Origin: Bacteroidetes bacterium UBA4416
GTDB lineage: Bacteria > Bacteroidota > Bacteroidia > B-17B0 > Aurantibacillaceae
Length of the DNA stretch: 18,290 nucleotides
Assembly (NCBI GenBank): GCA_002390745.1
Contig: DGQK01000079.1
Span: 1 to 18,290 of the forward strand
Direction of reading: 5' to 3'
Shown: one piece after another, positions 1-11,100 of the stretch
Numbering within the stretch: the stretch's first letter is position 1
Layout of the letters: each line of letters starts with the position of its first letter
The notes under the pieces: model-generated
The model's database searches: none
What the model was told of the DNA's origin: nothing
The model's input: only the letters and a program-made list of their open reading frames with translations
Translations under genes and position numbers: made by a program

Positions 1-24
1 AATAAACCGGTCTAACGAAAATCG

Positions 25-41
25 CGGCTCCGTAGGAGCCG
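25..41. repeat. Short perfect hairpin, REP-like palindrome
   Basis: Bases 25-31 (CGGCTCC) and 35-41 (GGAGCCG) form a perfect 7-bp stem around a GTA loop. No T-run follows, so it is not a standard intrinsic terminator. Short palindromes with a TCCGTAGGA core are, from memory, common between genes of Bacteroidota, which makes a dispersed repeat the best guess. It could also be the 3' end signal of a gene lying before the window. Confidence 0.4.
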
Positions 42-145
42 AACATCCTCATCCGCGCTGAAAGAAGAGATCTGTTTTCTTTTTATAACATGATTTTAGT
101 TTTCTGATGAGGAAACCAATAGATTAAATCCTAATTTTACCATCT

Positions 146-862
146 ATGACAAAGCTTTCCGTTAACATCAATAAAATTGCTACCATCCGCAATGCCAGGG
201 GCGGCAATACGCCTGATCTTTTGCGCATGGCGCAGGATGCCGAGCGCTTCGGGGCACAGGGCATTACCGTACACCCGAGGCCCGACGAGCGCCATATCCG
301 CTACCAGGATGTGTACGACCTGAAACCCCTGGTAAAAACGGAGTTCAACATCGAAGGCAATCCCAAGGTGCAGAAGTTTATCGACCTGGTAATGGATGTC
401 AAACCGGAACAGGTGACCCTGGTACCGGACGGCGACAACCAGATCACTTCCGATCATGGCTGGGATACAATTACCCATAAAGATTACTTAGTGGATATCA
501 TTGCCGGCTTTAAAGCAGCCGGGATCCGTACCTCTATTTTTGTGGATGCCGATCTTCACATGATCGAAGGCGCCAAGGCGACCGGCACCGACCGCATCGA
601 GCTTTATACCGAAGAATATGCCAGGCTTTACAATACCCAAAAAGAAACGGTGATCAAACCTTTCTCAGAAGCGGCCAGGCTTGCCACAAGCTTAGGCCTG
701 GGCGTGAATGCCGGACACGACCTGAGCCTGGAGAACCTTGCTTATTTCAAACAGCACGTGGAAAACCTGCTGGAAGTGTCCATCGGCCATGCGCTCATCA
801 GCGATGCCCTTTACTATGGCCTGGAAAATACGATCCAGCTGTATTTAAGGCAGCTGAAGTGA
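146..862 (+). CDS. pdxJ: Pyridoxine 5'-phosphate synthase PdxJ
   Basis: PdxJ makes pyridoxine 5'-phosphate from 1-deoxy-D-xylulose 5-phosphate and 3-amino-2-oxopropyl phosphate, the ring-closing step of the DXP-dependent vitamin B6 pathway in the cytoplasm. The 238-residue protein has the usual family length and is recognisable throughout as this TIM barrel: N-terminal LSVNINKIATIRNARGG, the active-site stretch VHPRPDERHI (His43, Arg45, His50), Glu70 in NIEGNP, and the C-terminal VNAGHDL with His191, matching the family's catalytic His/Arg/Glu set. The ATG at 146 starts at the conserved N-terminus. A TAATTTTA sequence at 132-139 resembles the Bacteroidota -7 box TAnnTTTG except for its last base, so the mRNA may have almost no leader. 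The gene stands alone and ends in a hairpin terminator facing the next gene. Confidence 0.97.
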   Translation: MTKLSVNINKIATIRNARGGNTPDLLRMAQDAERFGAQGITVHPRPDERHIRYQDVYDLKPLVKTEFNIEGNPKVQKFIDLVMDVKPEQVTLVPDGDNQITSDHGWDTITHKDYLVDIIAGFKAAGIRTSIFVDADLHMIEGAKATGTDRIELYTEEYARLYNTQKETVIKPFSEAARLATSLGLGVNAGHDLSLENLAYFKQHVENLLEVSIGHALISDALYYGLENTIQLYLRQLK

Positions 863-871
863 AACAACAAA

Positions 872-900
872 AAAGCCTCTACTAAATTAGTAAAGGCTTT
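872..900. terminator. Bidirectional intrinsic terminator between pdxJ and the protease gene
   Basis: AAAGCCT (872-878) pairs with AGGCTTT (894-900), and ACTAA (881-885) pairs with TTAGT (887-891) further in, leaving a small internal loop. The stem is flanked by A-rich sequence on the left and TTT on the right, so it can serve pdxJ reading right and the convergent gene ending at 920 reading left. Confidence 0.75.
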
Positions 901-919
901 AGGAGATGAGAATAATAAT

Positions 920-2257
920 CTATTGTAAAACCACACGTTTGGTCACGGAGGCCGTTTTGCTTTTTACCGTCACGAAATAAACACCCTGCGGATGCTCCGA
1001 AAGGTCGAGCGTAACGAGCCCTCCGTTGGATGCGGTTTGTTTCACATCTTTCACGGTTTGCCCGAGTGTATTCATTACCGATACGCTGAAGTCCTGCGTA
1101 TCCATTAATTCCACGTTGATGTTTACCCGTCCGCTGGTAGGATTAGGGAATACATCCACCAAAATACCTGCCGCCTCTTCTTTGATCCCGACAGAGACGC
1201 AGGCTACCGCATTGTTTAAGGTCTTACGCCTGATACAGTTTGCCATCACCGCCTGCATGCGGTCCCTTTGCCCGGCCGTGAACATGGCCATGCACTTATC
1301 ATCCGAATAATCCATATAGTTCTGGTAATTGAATCCGGGAGCTACAGTGGCACAGGCATCCGTTTTTACGGCTCCGTTTGTCGACGGGCAGGATGAGTTC
1401 TCAACCTGCTGATTCGGTGTATCGCTTACATAATCTGTTCCGCTGCAATCGTTGTCGTCGCCCCAGATATGCCACAAGCCAAGCCAGTGGCCGGTTTCGT
1501 GCGTCAGTGTCCGGCCTTTGTTATAAGGCGCTGTTGCCGTTCCGGTGTTTCCGACATACCTGTAATCCACAACCACGCCATCAGTACTGGCCGCGCCACC
1601 CTGGCCCACCATGTCCGTTACCGGGCTGGTTCCGGAAGGTATTGTCGGGAATTGGGCATAGCCAAGCGTGCCCACATCCGAGCCGCCAAACTGCAGCACC
1701 CATACATTATAGTATTTGGTAGGATCCCAGATCGTTCCGGGCTTTACGGTAGATTCGATATAGCTGGTGGCATAAGGCAAAGCGCTCCATCCTTTGGTAG
1801 TTACATTCACACGGTCGATGCCGGGCTCTGCGAGCGCAGTGCCGTTGGGATCAACGCTGGCCGCGCAAAAATTGATCTGAATATCGGCTGCTGAGCTTAC
1901 AAAAGCCGACTGCGTGACATAGGTGCTGAAGTCCGCATTCAGTTTCCTGTAGTCATTGTTGAGGATCACGATTTGTGAATTGACCTGGGCCTGGCTGATG
2001 TTACGCGCCGGAACCGTTGTACCCGAGTGGATGATATGAAACACGATAGGGATGGTATATACTACCGATGCTTTTTTAGCATTGGCAAACTGGTTGTCTT
2101 TTTGGAGGCTTGCCTGCATCCATGCCTCAAAAGCCTGATGCTGGGAAACATCCTGCTGCACAGTACCGCATTTCCGCCGGGTGGCAGTTGTTTCGGGAGT
2201 TTGAGCGGTAAGGGCAAGGCAGGCAAACGAAAGCCCCAGAGAAGTCAAAAATTTCAT
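920..2257 (-). CDS. Secreted M43-type zinc metalloprotease with T9SS sorting domain
   Basis: The protein is predicted to be exported and to cleave proteins outside the cell. Residues 1-19 form a Sec signal peptide (lysine, hydrophobic core, ALTAQ). The catalytic signature HETGHWLGLWH lies at 253-263, giving HExxHxxGxxH with three zinc-binding histidines and the general-base glutamate. A Met-turn methionine follows in NYMDYSDD (Met315). This is the metzincin layout of the pappalysin/cytophagalysin family M43. Paired cysteines in the catalytic half suggest disulfides. Residues about 367-445 (VFPNPTSGRVNI to the end, with LGQ and PQGVYFV) are a type A C-terminal sorting domain for the type IX secretion system, so the mature enzyme should be carried across the outer membrane and either released or anchored. 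The ATG at 2257 precedes the signal peptide directly. The gene is monocistronic, convergent with pdxJ and divergent from the response regulator. The substrate is unknown. Confidence 0.93.
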   Translation of the reverse strand: MKFLTSLGLSFACLALTAQTPETTATRRKCGTVQQDVSQHQAFEAWMQASLQKDNQFANAKKASVVYTIPIVFHIIHSGTTVPARNISQAQVNSQIVILNNDYRKLNADFSTYVTQSAFVSSAADIQINFCAASVDPNGTALAEPGIDRVNVTTKGWSALPYATSYIESTVKPGTIWDPTKYYNVWVLQFGGSDVGTLGYAQFPTIPSGTSPVTDMVGQGGAASTDGVVVDYRYVGNTGTATAPYNKGRTLTHETGHWLGLWHIWGDDNDCSGTDYVSDTPNQQVENSSCPSTNGAVKTDACATVAPGFNYQNYMDYSDDKCMAMFTAGQRDRMQAVMANCIRRKTLNNAVACVSVGIKEEAAGILVDVFPNPTSGRVNINVELMDTQDFSVSVMNTLGQTVKDVKQTASNGGLVTLDLSEHPQGVYFVTVKSKTASVTKRVVLQ

Positions 2258-2400
2258 GATGGTATTTAATTTTAATTACAATTTAATTCGGGACAGAGAC
2301 TCGGAAATTTCCTTGCGGAAAAAAAGAGTATTCCTCACATAATTACCGCTTTTATCTCACAAATTCAAGGCCACACATGAATTTTGAGGCAAAAAATAGA

Positions 2401-2408
2401 TAATTTTG
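2401..2408 (+). promoter_or_regulatory. Probable -7 box of the response regulator promoter
   Basis: TAATTTTG matches the Bacteroidota -7 consensus TAnnTTTG and ends only 5 bases before the ATG at 2414, implying a leaderless or nearly leaderless transcript. The nearest upstream TTG (2384-2386) is 14 bases away, shorter than the usual 17-23, so the -33 element is uncertain. Confidence 0.45.
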
Positions 2409-2413
2409 GGCTA

Positions 2414-3112
2414 ATGTTATCTAAAGTATTAATTATCGAAGATGAATTGAGTTTACAGGAAACCCTCAGGCTCAATCTTGAACTGGAAGGCTATGATGTG
2501 GATGTTCTCTCGTCCGGAATCCATGCGCTCGAGCACATCCGCTCCTTCTCTCCCGACCTGATCCTGCTGGACATCATGCTTCCCGGCATGAGCGGAACCG
2601 ACATCTACCAGCAACTCAGCAAAGAGCAGATCCGAACGCCGGTGATCTTTCTCACTGCTAAAAATGACGTAAAGGATAAGATAGAAGGATTAAAGCTGGG
2701 CGCTGACGATTACATCACGAAGCCTTTCGACCTCGAGGAACTCCTGCTGCGCATCAACATTGTGCTGAAGCGCAACCGCTCCGACAAGGCTCCTGCCGTC
2801 AACGATGTCTTTAGCTTCGGCGGTTGCGAGATCAACTTCCTGACCTTTGAGGTAAAAACCATTTCGGGAAACCGGGAAACTATTTCCAAGCGCGAGATTG
2901 CCCTGCTACGCCTGCTGGTAGAGCATGCCAACAACGTAGTATCGCGCGATGAGATCCTGGAAAAGATCTGGACGAAAGATGAGAACCCCTCTTCACGCAC
3001 CATCGACAATTTTATTCTGAATTTCCGGAAATGGTTTGAGAAAAATCCACGGGAGCCCATCCATTTCCAATCGATCCGTGGGGTTGGCTATAAGTTTATT
3101 CCGGGCCACTAA
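2414..3112 (+). CDS. OmpR/PhoB-family DNA-binding response regulator
   Basis: A two-component transcription regulator of 232 residues, normal for the OmpR family. The receiver domain (3-120) has the acidic pocket IIEDE, the phospho-acceptor Asp53 in LLDIMLPG, Thr81 in FLTAK, and Lys103 in YITKPF. The winged-helix effector domain (about 128-232) shows the conserved SKREIALLRLLVEHANNVVSRDEI and TIDNFILNFRKW, ending in IRGVGYKF. The start is placed at ATG 2414 because MLSKVLIIEDE is the canonical receiver N-terminus; the longer in-frame version begins at a TTG (2384) and would extend across the probable -7 box. No histidine kinase lies beside it, so it is an orphan here and its signal is unknown. 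Its TAA overlaps the stop of the convergent DUF1653 gene tail to tail by 4 bases. Confidence 0.93.
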   Translation: MLSKVLIIEDELSLQETLRLNLELEGYDVDVLSSGIHALEHIRSFSPDLILLDIMLPGMSGTDIYQQLSKEQIRTPVIFLTAKNDVKDKIEGLKLGADDYITKPFDLEELLLRINIVLKRNRSDKAPAVNDVFSFGGCEINFLTFEVKTISGNRETISKREIALLRLLVEHANNVVSRDEILEKIWTKDENPSSRTIDNFILNFRKWFEKNPREPIHFQSIRGVGYKFIPGH

Positions 3113-3321
3113 GCCAGCTTCTCAAAACGCTTTCTTTCGGCGCCGCCAATCATCACCGTTTCTAAAAACATGGCTGCCGGCCTTACCCAGAGGTTTTCCC
3201 CTTCCGGCTGATAGGTGGCTTTGTATACAACGAGCTCTTCCAGGCTTTCGCTGTGGCGCGCCGTGCCGATCACTTCGTAGATCTTTCCTTTGTAATGCCT
3301 GTAGAATCCGGGCTGTATCAT
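3109..3321 (-). CDS. DUF1653 family protein
   Basis: A 70-residue protein that matches the DUF1653 pattern nearly from end to end: PGFYRHYKGKIYEVIG, then ARHSESLEELVVYKATY, then LWVRPAAMFLETV and a final RF. These small all-beta cytoplasmic proteins have no agreed function. The ATG at 3321 gives the usual family start. It lies 18 bases after the acetyltransferase gene on the same strand and is probably its second operon member. Its TAG overlaps the response regulator's TAA. A second minus-strand open frame over nearly the same bases (3122-3328) has no recognisable content and is a shadow. Confidence 0.9.
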   Translation of the reverse strand: MIQPGFYRHYKGKIYEVIGTARHSESLEELVVYKATYQPEGENLWVRPAAMFLETVMIGGAERKRFEKLA

Positions 3322-3339
3322 GGTTCAATGATTAAGAAA

Positions 3340-3894
3340 TTAGTTTGCGGTTCTTTTATCCGTTGATAAGATCGCATAGCCGTAATTATCGGCCCAGCCT
3401 GATTTTAAGGGAAGAAGCTGCCGGGTATGCGCTTCCCGGGTCATGCCTGCTTTTTCCATCACTTTAAATGAAGCGGTGTTTTCGGTAGCGCATCCAGCCT
3501 CTATGCGGTGAAGGTGTAAGTCATCAAAACCAAAGGCAATGAGCTTCCTGAGTGCTTCCGTAGCGTACCCTTTATTCCAGAAATCAGGATGAAACTTAAA
3601 CCATACTTCAGCATTCCTGTATGTTTCTTTCCCGAGCTTCATCCCGGTTACACCAATAAACTGGCCGCCGGGTGCTAACTCAACAACGAAAATAAAGCGG
3701 TTATTTTTTTCCCTGGTGTTTTCGGCAATCCAGCCTTCGCAGACCAACCGGGTTTCTTCTTTATCTTTTGGAATTCCGAGCGTGTTGTAACGATCCGTTT
3801 CTTCGAGAGAATGCAGTGCGTGGATCTGATCCAGGTCCTCCATGGCGACAGGCCTTAACAGTAAGCGTTCGGTGTATAAATGGGTGGTATTCAT
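3340..3894 (-). CDS. GNAT family N-acetyltransferase (RimJ/RimL type)
   Basis: The 184-residue protein belongs to the GCN5-related acetyltransferases of the RimJ/RimL/Acetyltransf_3 subgroup, which transfer an acetyl group from acetyl-CoA to an amine. It opens with the typical LYTERLLLRPVAMEDLDQIHAL, has the acetyl-CoA pyrophosphate-binding motif A at FWNKGYATEALRKLIAFGF, followed by LHRIEAGCATENTASFKVMEKAGM, the usual motif B region with the asparagine that precedes the catalytic tyrosine/serine area. The start is ATG 3894; the codon before it is an in-frame TTG that can be read as a start but adds only one residue. The acceptor cannot be told from sequence; protein N-termini, aminoglycosides and small amines all occur in this subgroup. 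The downstream DUF1653 gene is probably co-transcribed. Confidence 0.93.
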   Translation of the reverse strand: MNTTHLYTERLLLRPVAMEDLDQIHALHSLEETDRYNTLGIPKDKEETRLVCEGWIAENTREKNNRFIFVVELAPGGQFIGVTGMKLGKETYRNAEVWFKFHPDFWNKGYATEALRKLIAFGFDDLHLHRIEAGCATENTASFKVMEKAGMTREAHTRQLLPLKSGWADNYGYAILSTDKRTAN

Positions 3895-3962
3895 CAATAA
3901 TAAGCTATTCGTCCTTCGAGCCCTTTTGTCTTAAATCTCACCTCTACTATACTTAAATCTTA

Positions 3963-4400
3963 CTAACTCGTATGATCCGCCACAATCACCCATGCTCCCT
4001 TGATCTTTCTCCAAAGTAAGGTAAAGTGCCCGCCGGCAGGCTTTTCTTTTTTGAGGCTCCATTTCCCGATCACATAAATGGCCGTAGGCGACAGCTGCGT
4101 GCATTCCAGGACATCGAATGTCAAAACGCCCATCGCCTCCTTGTCGGGGTATCCTTTCAGGTAATTGTCCAGCGTTTTTTGCCAACCGTAGGTAATTCCT
4201 TTACTCCCTATAAATTTCAGGCTGTCGCTTTTCCAGTAATGCTCCATGAATCCCGGGATATCGCCCCGGTTCCAGCTCAACTCCTGCTCTGCCATTAGTT
4301 CTTTTACCCGGTTGGTTTCGGCCCCCGGTATCTTTGCCTGGGCACATGCTGCCTGCCACATCGTCAACAACAGGGCGGTTAATAAAAACAGATGCTTCAT
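3963..4400 (-). CDS. Secreted NTF2-like protein, DUF4440/SnoaL type
   Basis: A 145-residue protein with a clear Sec signal peptide (MKHLFLLTALLLTMWQAACAQ, cleavage after Ala-Gln is likely). The mature part is a single NTF2-like cone fold of the DUF4440 kind: an N-terminal helix VKELMAEQELSWNRGDIPGFMEHYW, the central strand region SLKFIGSKGITYGWQKTLDNY, and the last strands HFTLLWRKIKGAWVIVADHTS. Such proteins bind small ligands or act as minor enzymes, and no function can be assigned. The cysteine in the signal region (AAC-AQ) sits near a lipobox-like position, so a lipoprotein is a weak alternative. The start faces the metH leader: only about 43 bases separate this ATG from the metH -7 box, so two promoters share this short interval. 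Confidence 0.88.
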   Translation of the reverse strand: MKHLFLLTALLLTMWQAACAQAKIPGAETNRVKELMAEQELSWNRGDIPGFMEHYWKSDSLKFIGSKGITYGWQKTLDNYLKGYPDKEAMGVLTFDVLECTQLSPTAIYVIGKWSLKKEKPAGGHFTLLWRKIKGAWVIVADHTS

Positions 4401-4416
4401 TTTAAAATGCTTGGAA

Positions 4417-4451
4417 TTGGCTATAAAAATAAAAAAATAGTCCTATCTTTG
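4417..4451 (+). promoter_or_regulatory. Promoter of the metH riboswitch transcript
   Basis: TATCTTTG at 4444-4451 is an exact TAnnTTTG -7 box. A TTG at 4417-4419 is 24 bases upstream, one base beyond the normal range for the -33 element. Transcription would start around 4456-4459, shortly before the first riboswitch helix at 4470. Confidence 0.7.
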
Positions 4452-4469
4452 CCTCACGTTCTTTAACAC

Positions 4470-4644
4470 ACTTATTAAGAAAAGCTGAGGGAAACGCCCA
4501 AAGAAGCTTTACCAACCCTTAACGGTTTCAGGTTACGCGTTGATAGTTTTCAGGTTTTATAACCTGCAAACCAAAAACTTCAAAACCAGAAACAGCCAAA
4601 GAAGGTGGGAATTCGTTCCGGACACAAGTCCGGAGAAAATAAGT
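4470..4644 (+). promoter_or_regulatory. SAM-I (S-box) riboswitch aptamer upstream of metH
   Basis: The region has the SAM-I layout. P1 pairs ACTTATT (4470-4476) with AATAAGT (4638-4644), a perfect 7-bp helix. P2 follows, with AAGC (4482-4485) and GCTT (4506-4509) closing around GAGGGA...GCCC and the AAAGAAGC kink-turn segment. CAACC at 4513-4517 sits at the conserved position after P2. P3 contains the hairpin CAGGTT-TTAT-AACCTG (4551-4566). The conserved AAGGTGggAATTC stretch (4602-4614) is present, and P4 is the hairpin TCCGGAC-ACAA-GTCCGGA (4617-4634). SAM-I aptamers bind S-adenosylmethionine and switch off methionine/SAM genes, so position before methionine synthase fits. A covariance-model search was not possible here, but the consensus blocks and all four helices are seen directly. 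Confidence 0.92.
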
Positions 4645-4720
4645 CGGAAATACATTAGTGATACACCCATTTATAAAACTATACTAATCCCTTCCGAAAC
4701 AAACGGAAGGGATTTTTTTT
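4644..4720 (+). terminator. Riboswitch expression platform: antiterminator and intrinsic terminator
   Basis: AATCCCTTCCG (4686-4696) and CGGAAGGGATT (4704-4714) form a perfect 11-bp stem with a 7-base loop, running into T8 (4713-4720), only 8 bases before the metH ATG. The alternative fold pairs TCGGAA (4644-4649) with TTCCGA (4692-4697) and ATTAGT (4654-4659) with ACTAAT (4683-4688). That fold uses up the left terminator arm and the last base of P1. Expected logic: SAM bound, P1 stable, terminator forms, metH off. Confidence 0.9.
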
Positions 4721-4728
4721 GCACATCT

Positions 4729-8430
<3,702 letters not shown>

Positions 8431-8480
8431 TCTTATTATCGCGGGGATTCGGGTATATTTTTAAGAGCCATTTCAAACTG

Positions 8481-8506
8481 AGCTTATGCTTATAAGCTTA
8501 ATTTTG
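8481..8506 (+). promoter_or_regulatory. Palindrome joined to a -7 box before the STAS-like gene
   Basis: AGCTTAT (8481-8487) and ATAAGCT (8492-8498) form a perfect 7-bp inverted repeat around GCTT, immediately followed by TAATTTTG (8499-8506), an exact TAnnTTTG -7 box. The palindrome would lie just upstream of -7, a place for an operator. It could instead be a weak terminator for metH, since TAATTTT follows the stem. No clear -33 TTG is present. Confidence 0.45.
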
Positions 8507-8514
8507 CGCCGGCA

Positions 8515-8916
8515 ATGCCCCACCTGAGTTCTTCAATGAAAAGCTTCGAAACCCGCTCCTACCTCGTGCACATTTATGACGATCTGTTGATCGTTTTCAA
8601 GATCAAAAAGAACAAGACCCTGCAGGCAACCGATGTATGGACTTCCCGAGACCAATCGGTAGATTATATTCCCGGCAAAAAATTCCTGGTGCTCCTTGAA
8701 GGAGATGAACAGGCTGCTATTTCGGGAGATGCCCGGAGGGCGGGCGCTTCGGCGGAATATGCAAAGCACGTTGCCGCACTGGCAATTTATAGCCCGAAGA
8801 GTTATGAAAAAGTGATGGGAAGCCTGTTCCTGAAGATCAATAAGCCGGTAGTGCCGATCCGCTTTTTCGATGACCGCGATGAAGCCATTGCCTGGCTGAG
8901 AGCACAGGCCGGCTAA
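8515..8916 (+). CDS. Small STAS/DUF7793-like cytoplasmic protein
   Basis: A 133-residue soluble protein without signal peptide or membrane segment. Its sequence (FETRSYLVHIYDDLLIVFKIKKNKTLQATDVWTSRD, then PGKKFLVLLEGDEQAAISGDARRAGASAEYAKHVAALAIY, and a final PVVPIRFFDDRDEAIAWLRAQ) has the alternating strand/helix order of SpoIIAA/STAS-like folds and resembles the DUF7793 group that is frequent in Bacteroidota. The family's function is not known; the STAS relation is from pattern memory. The ATG at 8515 lies 8 bases after the -7 box; an in-frame ATG at 8536 (MKSFETRSY) would leave a leader of about 20 bases and may be the true start. The gene stands alone between metH and the PorE-like gene, about 85 bases after metH. 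Confidence 0.8.
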   Translation: MPHLSSSMKSFETRSYLVHIYDDLLIVFKIKKNKTLQATDVWTSRDQSVDYIPGKKFLVLLEGDEQAAISGDARRAGASAEYAKHVAALAIYSPKSYEKVMGSLFLKINKPVVPIRFFDDRDEAIAWLRAQAG

Positions 8917-9138
8917 GAGCAACACCACAATCGCAATGCTGAGCAAAACATCTCACCTTCACCTGGAATCTTCGCCTGAGTGGTTTGCCAGATCTCTCCC
9001 TTCACAGGCCTCATGGCGCATCATCAGCCTGACCGGGACAGGATCAAGCTCTTCAAAACCTGTTTATGATTATTTGCATTTTTTAGTACCCGGATACCGC
9101 GGATATCGTTATATTTATAACACACATTACAACCACCT

Positions 9139-11082
9139 ATGAAGCATTTTCTCTTTTCTGTTCTCCTTCTTTTCATCAGCACCTGTTCCTTTTCCCAATC
9201 ACTGCCTCCGGGAACCTATACCAGCACCAACAAAAAAGCAATATCCCTGTTTGAAGAAGGCAAAAAATTATTGGATGCCCGCAGTTATGAAAAGGCTATA
9301 TCTAAACTGAATGATGCTATCGGCAAAGACCCTAATTTTATGGAAGCCTATGCCCTTATGGGGTTTGTATATATTGAAATCAATGATAATACCAAAGCTA
9401 TTGAAAGTTTCAAAAAAGCACTTTCTCCTTATTATGTTAACAACTACTATCAATTAGGAGAACTTCAGTTTTATACCGGAGAGTATTCAAGTGCAAAAGC
9501 CAACCTTGAGAAATACCTTTCTTTTCCAAGGATAAATCCATCTGTGAAAGAGCAAGCTGAGTTTTTATTGAAATGTGCGAAGTTCGGAGAAGCCCAATTA
9601 GCCTCCCCCCTACCTATTAAACCTATTAATATGGGCTCTACTATAAACTCAGCTAATAGCGAATACCTTCCGAGTTTTAGTGCTGACATGAAATATTTCA
9701 TTTTTACCCGGCAGTTTCTGGATCAGATGAATTGCGGAAGCAAAGAAAAAGGACAAGAAGATTTTTACATTTCCATTGATGGAAAAGAGTCTATTCCGAT
9801 TCCAGAATTAAATTCGTCTTGCAACGAAGGCGCTCCATCCCTTTCTGTCGGTGGCGATTTTATGTTCTTTGCGGCTTGTGCAGACAGAAGCAATGCATAC
9901 ATGGGCGATAATACCGGTTATGGAAGCTGCGATATCTTTTTTTCTCAAAAAGTCGGTGGCAAGTGGTCAAAGCCTCAAAATGTAGGGCCTCCTATCAATA
10001 CTGCTAACTGGGAAACACAGCCGAGCTTTAGCAGTGATGGAAAAACACTATATTTCGTTAGAGGCAGCTCCAGAACTTTAATAGGTGATATTTATTATTC
10101 AGAAATTGGAGAAGATGGAAAATTTAAAGAGCCTATTAAACTTGGAGACAACATAAATACTGCCAAAAGCGAACAATCCGTTTTTATACATCCTGATAAT
10201 AGCACACTCTATTTTACATCTAATGGACGAGTTGGAATGGGAAGAACAGACATCTATCTAAGTAGGCGACAAGCAGATGGCTCATGGGGTGAGGCGATTA
10301 ATTTAGGTTATCCAATAAACACAGTTGGTCAAGAATTTAAACTCATTATTGGCCCAGAAAGTAAATTTGGCTATTTCTCAACAGAACGACCTGATGGCTA
10401 CGGAGCTATGGACATTTACAAGTTCGAACTGCCGGAATCCATAAGGCCGGAAAAGATTACCTATGTAAAAGGCTTAACTTACAATGCCAAAACCAAAGCG
10501 CCGCTCGATGCTTCCTTTGAGCTGATCGACCTCGAGACTCAGCAATCGGTGACCAAAGCCTTTAGCAACAGTTCGGGGGAGTTCCTGGTGACCCTGACGT
10601 CCAACCATAATTACCTGGTGAATGTGAGCAAGCCGGGCTTTCTCTTTTACAGTGATAATTTCTCGCTGAAAGACAAAGAGGCCGATTACAACAAGCCTTA
10701 CCAGCTCGAAATTCCTTTGCAGCCAATTGATACGGGTTACACCATTGAGTTGAAGAACGTGTTCTTTGATGTGAACAAATGGGACCTGAAACCCGAATCG
10801 AAAGCGGAGCTGGAAAAAGTCGTGGCCTTCCTGAAAGCAAACCCTGGCCTGAAAGTGGAATTCGGCGGACACACGGACAACAGCGGTGACAAGGCTTTCA
10901 ACAAAACCTTATCCACCAACCGTGCCAGGGCGGTGTACGATTATGTGATCCAGAACGGCGGCATTGCCTCTACCCGACTGTCATACAAGGGGTATTCGGA
11001 TACGAAGCCAAAGGTACCGAACGACAGCCCGGAGAACAAAGCGAAGAACAGGCGGACCGAATTAAAAGTGCTGGGAAAGTAA
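9139..11082 (+). CDS. PorE-like periplasmic protein: TPR, PD40 propeller, CRD, OmpA domain
   Basis: A 647-residue exported protein. Residues 1-20 are a signal peptide (hydrophobic core, ending SFSQ); Cys16 follows a poor lipobox, so signal peptidase I cleavage seems likelier than lipidation. TPR repeats fill about 33-145. A WD40-like beta propeller (PD40) covers about 165-430, with repeated elements such as YLPSFSADMKYFIFT, QPSFSSDGKTLYFVRG and VFIHPDNSTLYFTSNG. A carboxypeptidase regulatory-like domain spans about 440-530. The OmpA C-terminal domain covers about 537-645, with GGHTDNSGDKAFNKTLSTNRA, the peptidoglycan-binding signature. This order matches PorE, a T9SS component that links the machinery to the cell wall; Bacteroidota carry many paralogues, so a T9SS role is inference. 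The first two thirds are clearly AT-richer than the last third. It has no evident operon partner. Confidence 0.92.
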   Translation: MKHFLFSVLLLFISTCSFSQSLPPGTYTSTNKKAISLFEEGKKLLDARSYEKAISKLNDAIGKDPNFMEAYALMGFVYIEINDNTKAIESFKKALSPYYVNNYYQLGELQFYTGEYSSAKANLEKYLSFPRINPSVKEQAEFLLKCAKFGEAQLASPLPIKPINMGSTINSANSEYLPSFSADMKYFIFTRQFLDQMNCGSKEKGQEDFYISIDGKESIPIPELNSSCNEGAPSLSVGGDFMFFAACADRSNAYMGDNTGYGSCDIFFSQKVGGKWSKPQNVGPPINTANWETQPSFSSDGKTLYFVRGSSRTLIGDIYYSEIGEDGKFKEPIKLGDNINTAKSEQSVFIHPDNSTLYFTSNGRVGMGRTDIYLSRRQADGSWGEAINLGYPINTVGQEFKLIIGPESKFGYFSTERPDGYGAMDIYKFELPESIRPEKITYVKGLTYNAKTKAPLDASFELIDLETQQSVTKAFSNSSGEFLVTLTSNHNYLVNVSKPGFLFYSDNFSLKDKEADYNKPYQLEIPLQPIDTGYTIELKNVFFDVNKWDLKPESKAELEKVVAFLKANPGLKVEFGGHTDNSGDKAFNKTLSTNRARAVYDYVIQNGGIASTRLSYKGYSDTKPKVPNDSPENKAKNRRTELKVLGK

Positions 11083-11100
11083 ATCAGTTGAGGAGATAGA

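Noticed and set aside
1378..1894. Plus-strand open frames inside the metalloprotease gene
   Set aside because: Antisense shadows; the minus-strand frame has an intact protease motif and sorting domain.
4540..4728. 63-residue N-terminal extension of MetH in an open frame
   Set aside because: It lies in the SAM-I aptamer and terminator, does not resemble any MetH, and the normal family N-terminus begins at ATG 4729.
9073..9117. Possible promoter of the PorE-like gene (TTTG at 9073, TATATTTA at 9110)
   Set aside because: The spacer is 33 bases, too long for the Bacteroidota -33/-7 arrangement, and the last base of the -7 box differs.
8936..9142. 68-residue plus-strand open frame between the STAS-like and PorE-like genes
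   Set aside because: Low-complexity Ser-rich sequence without family pattern; it runs over the start of the PorE-like gene and has no promoter of its own.
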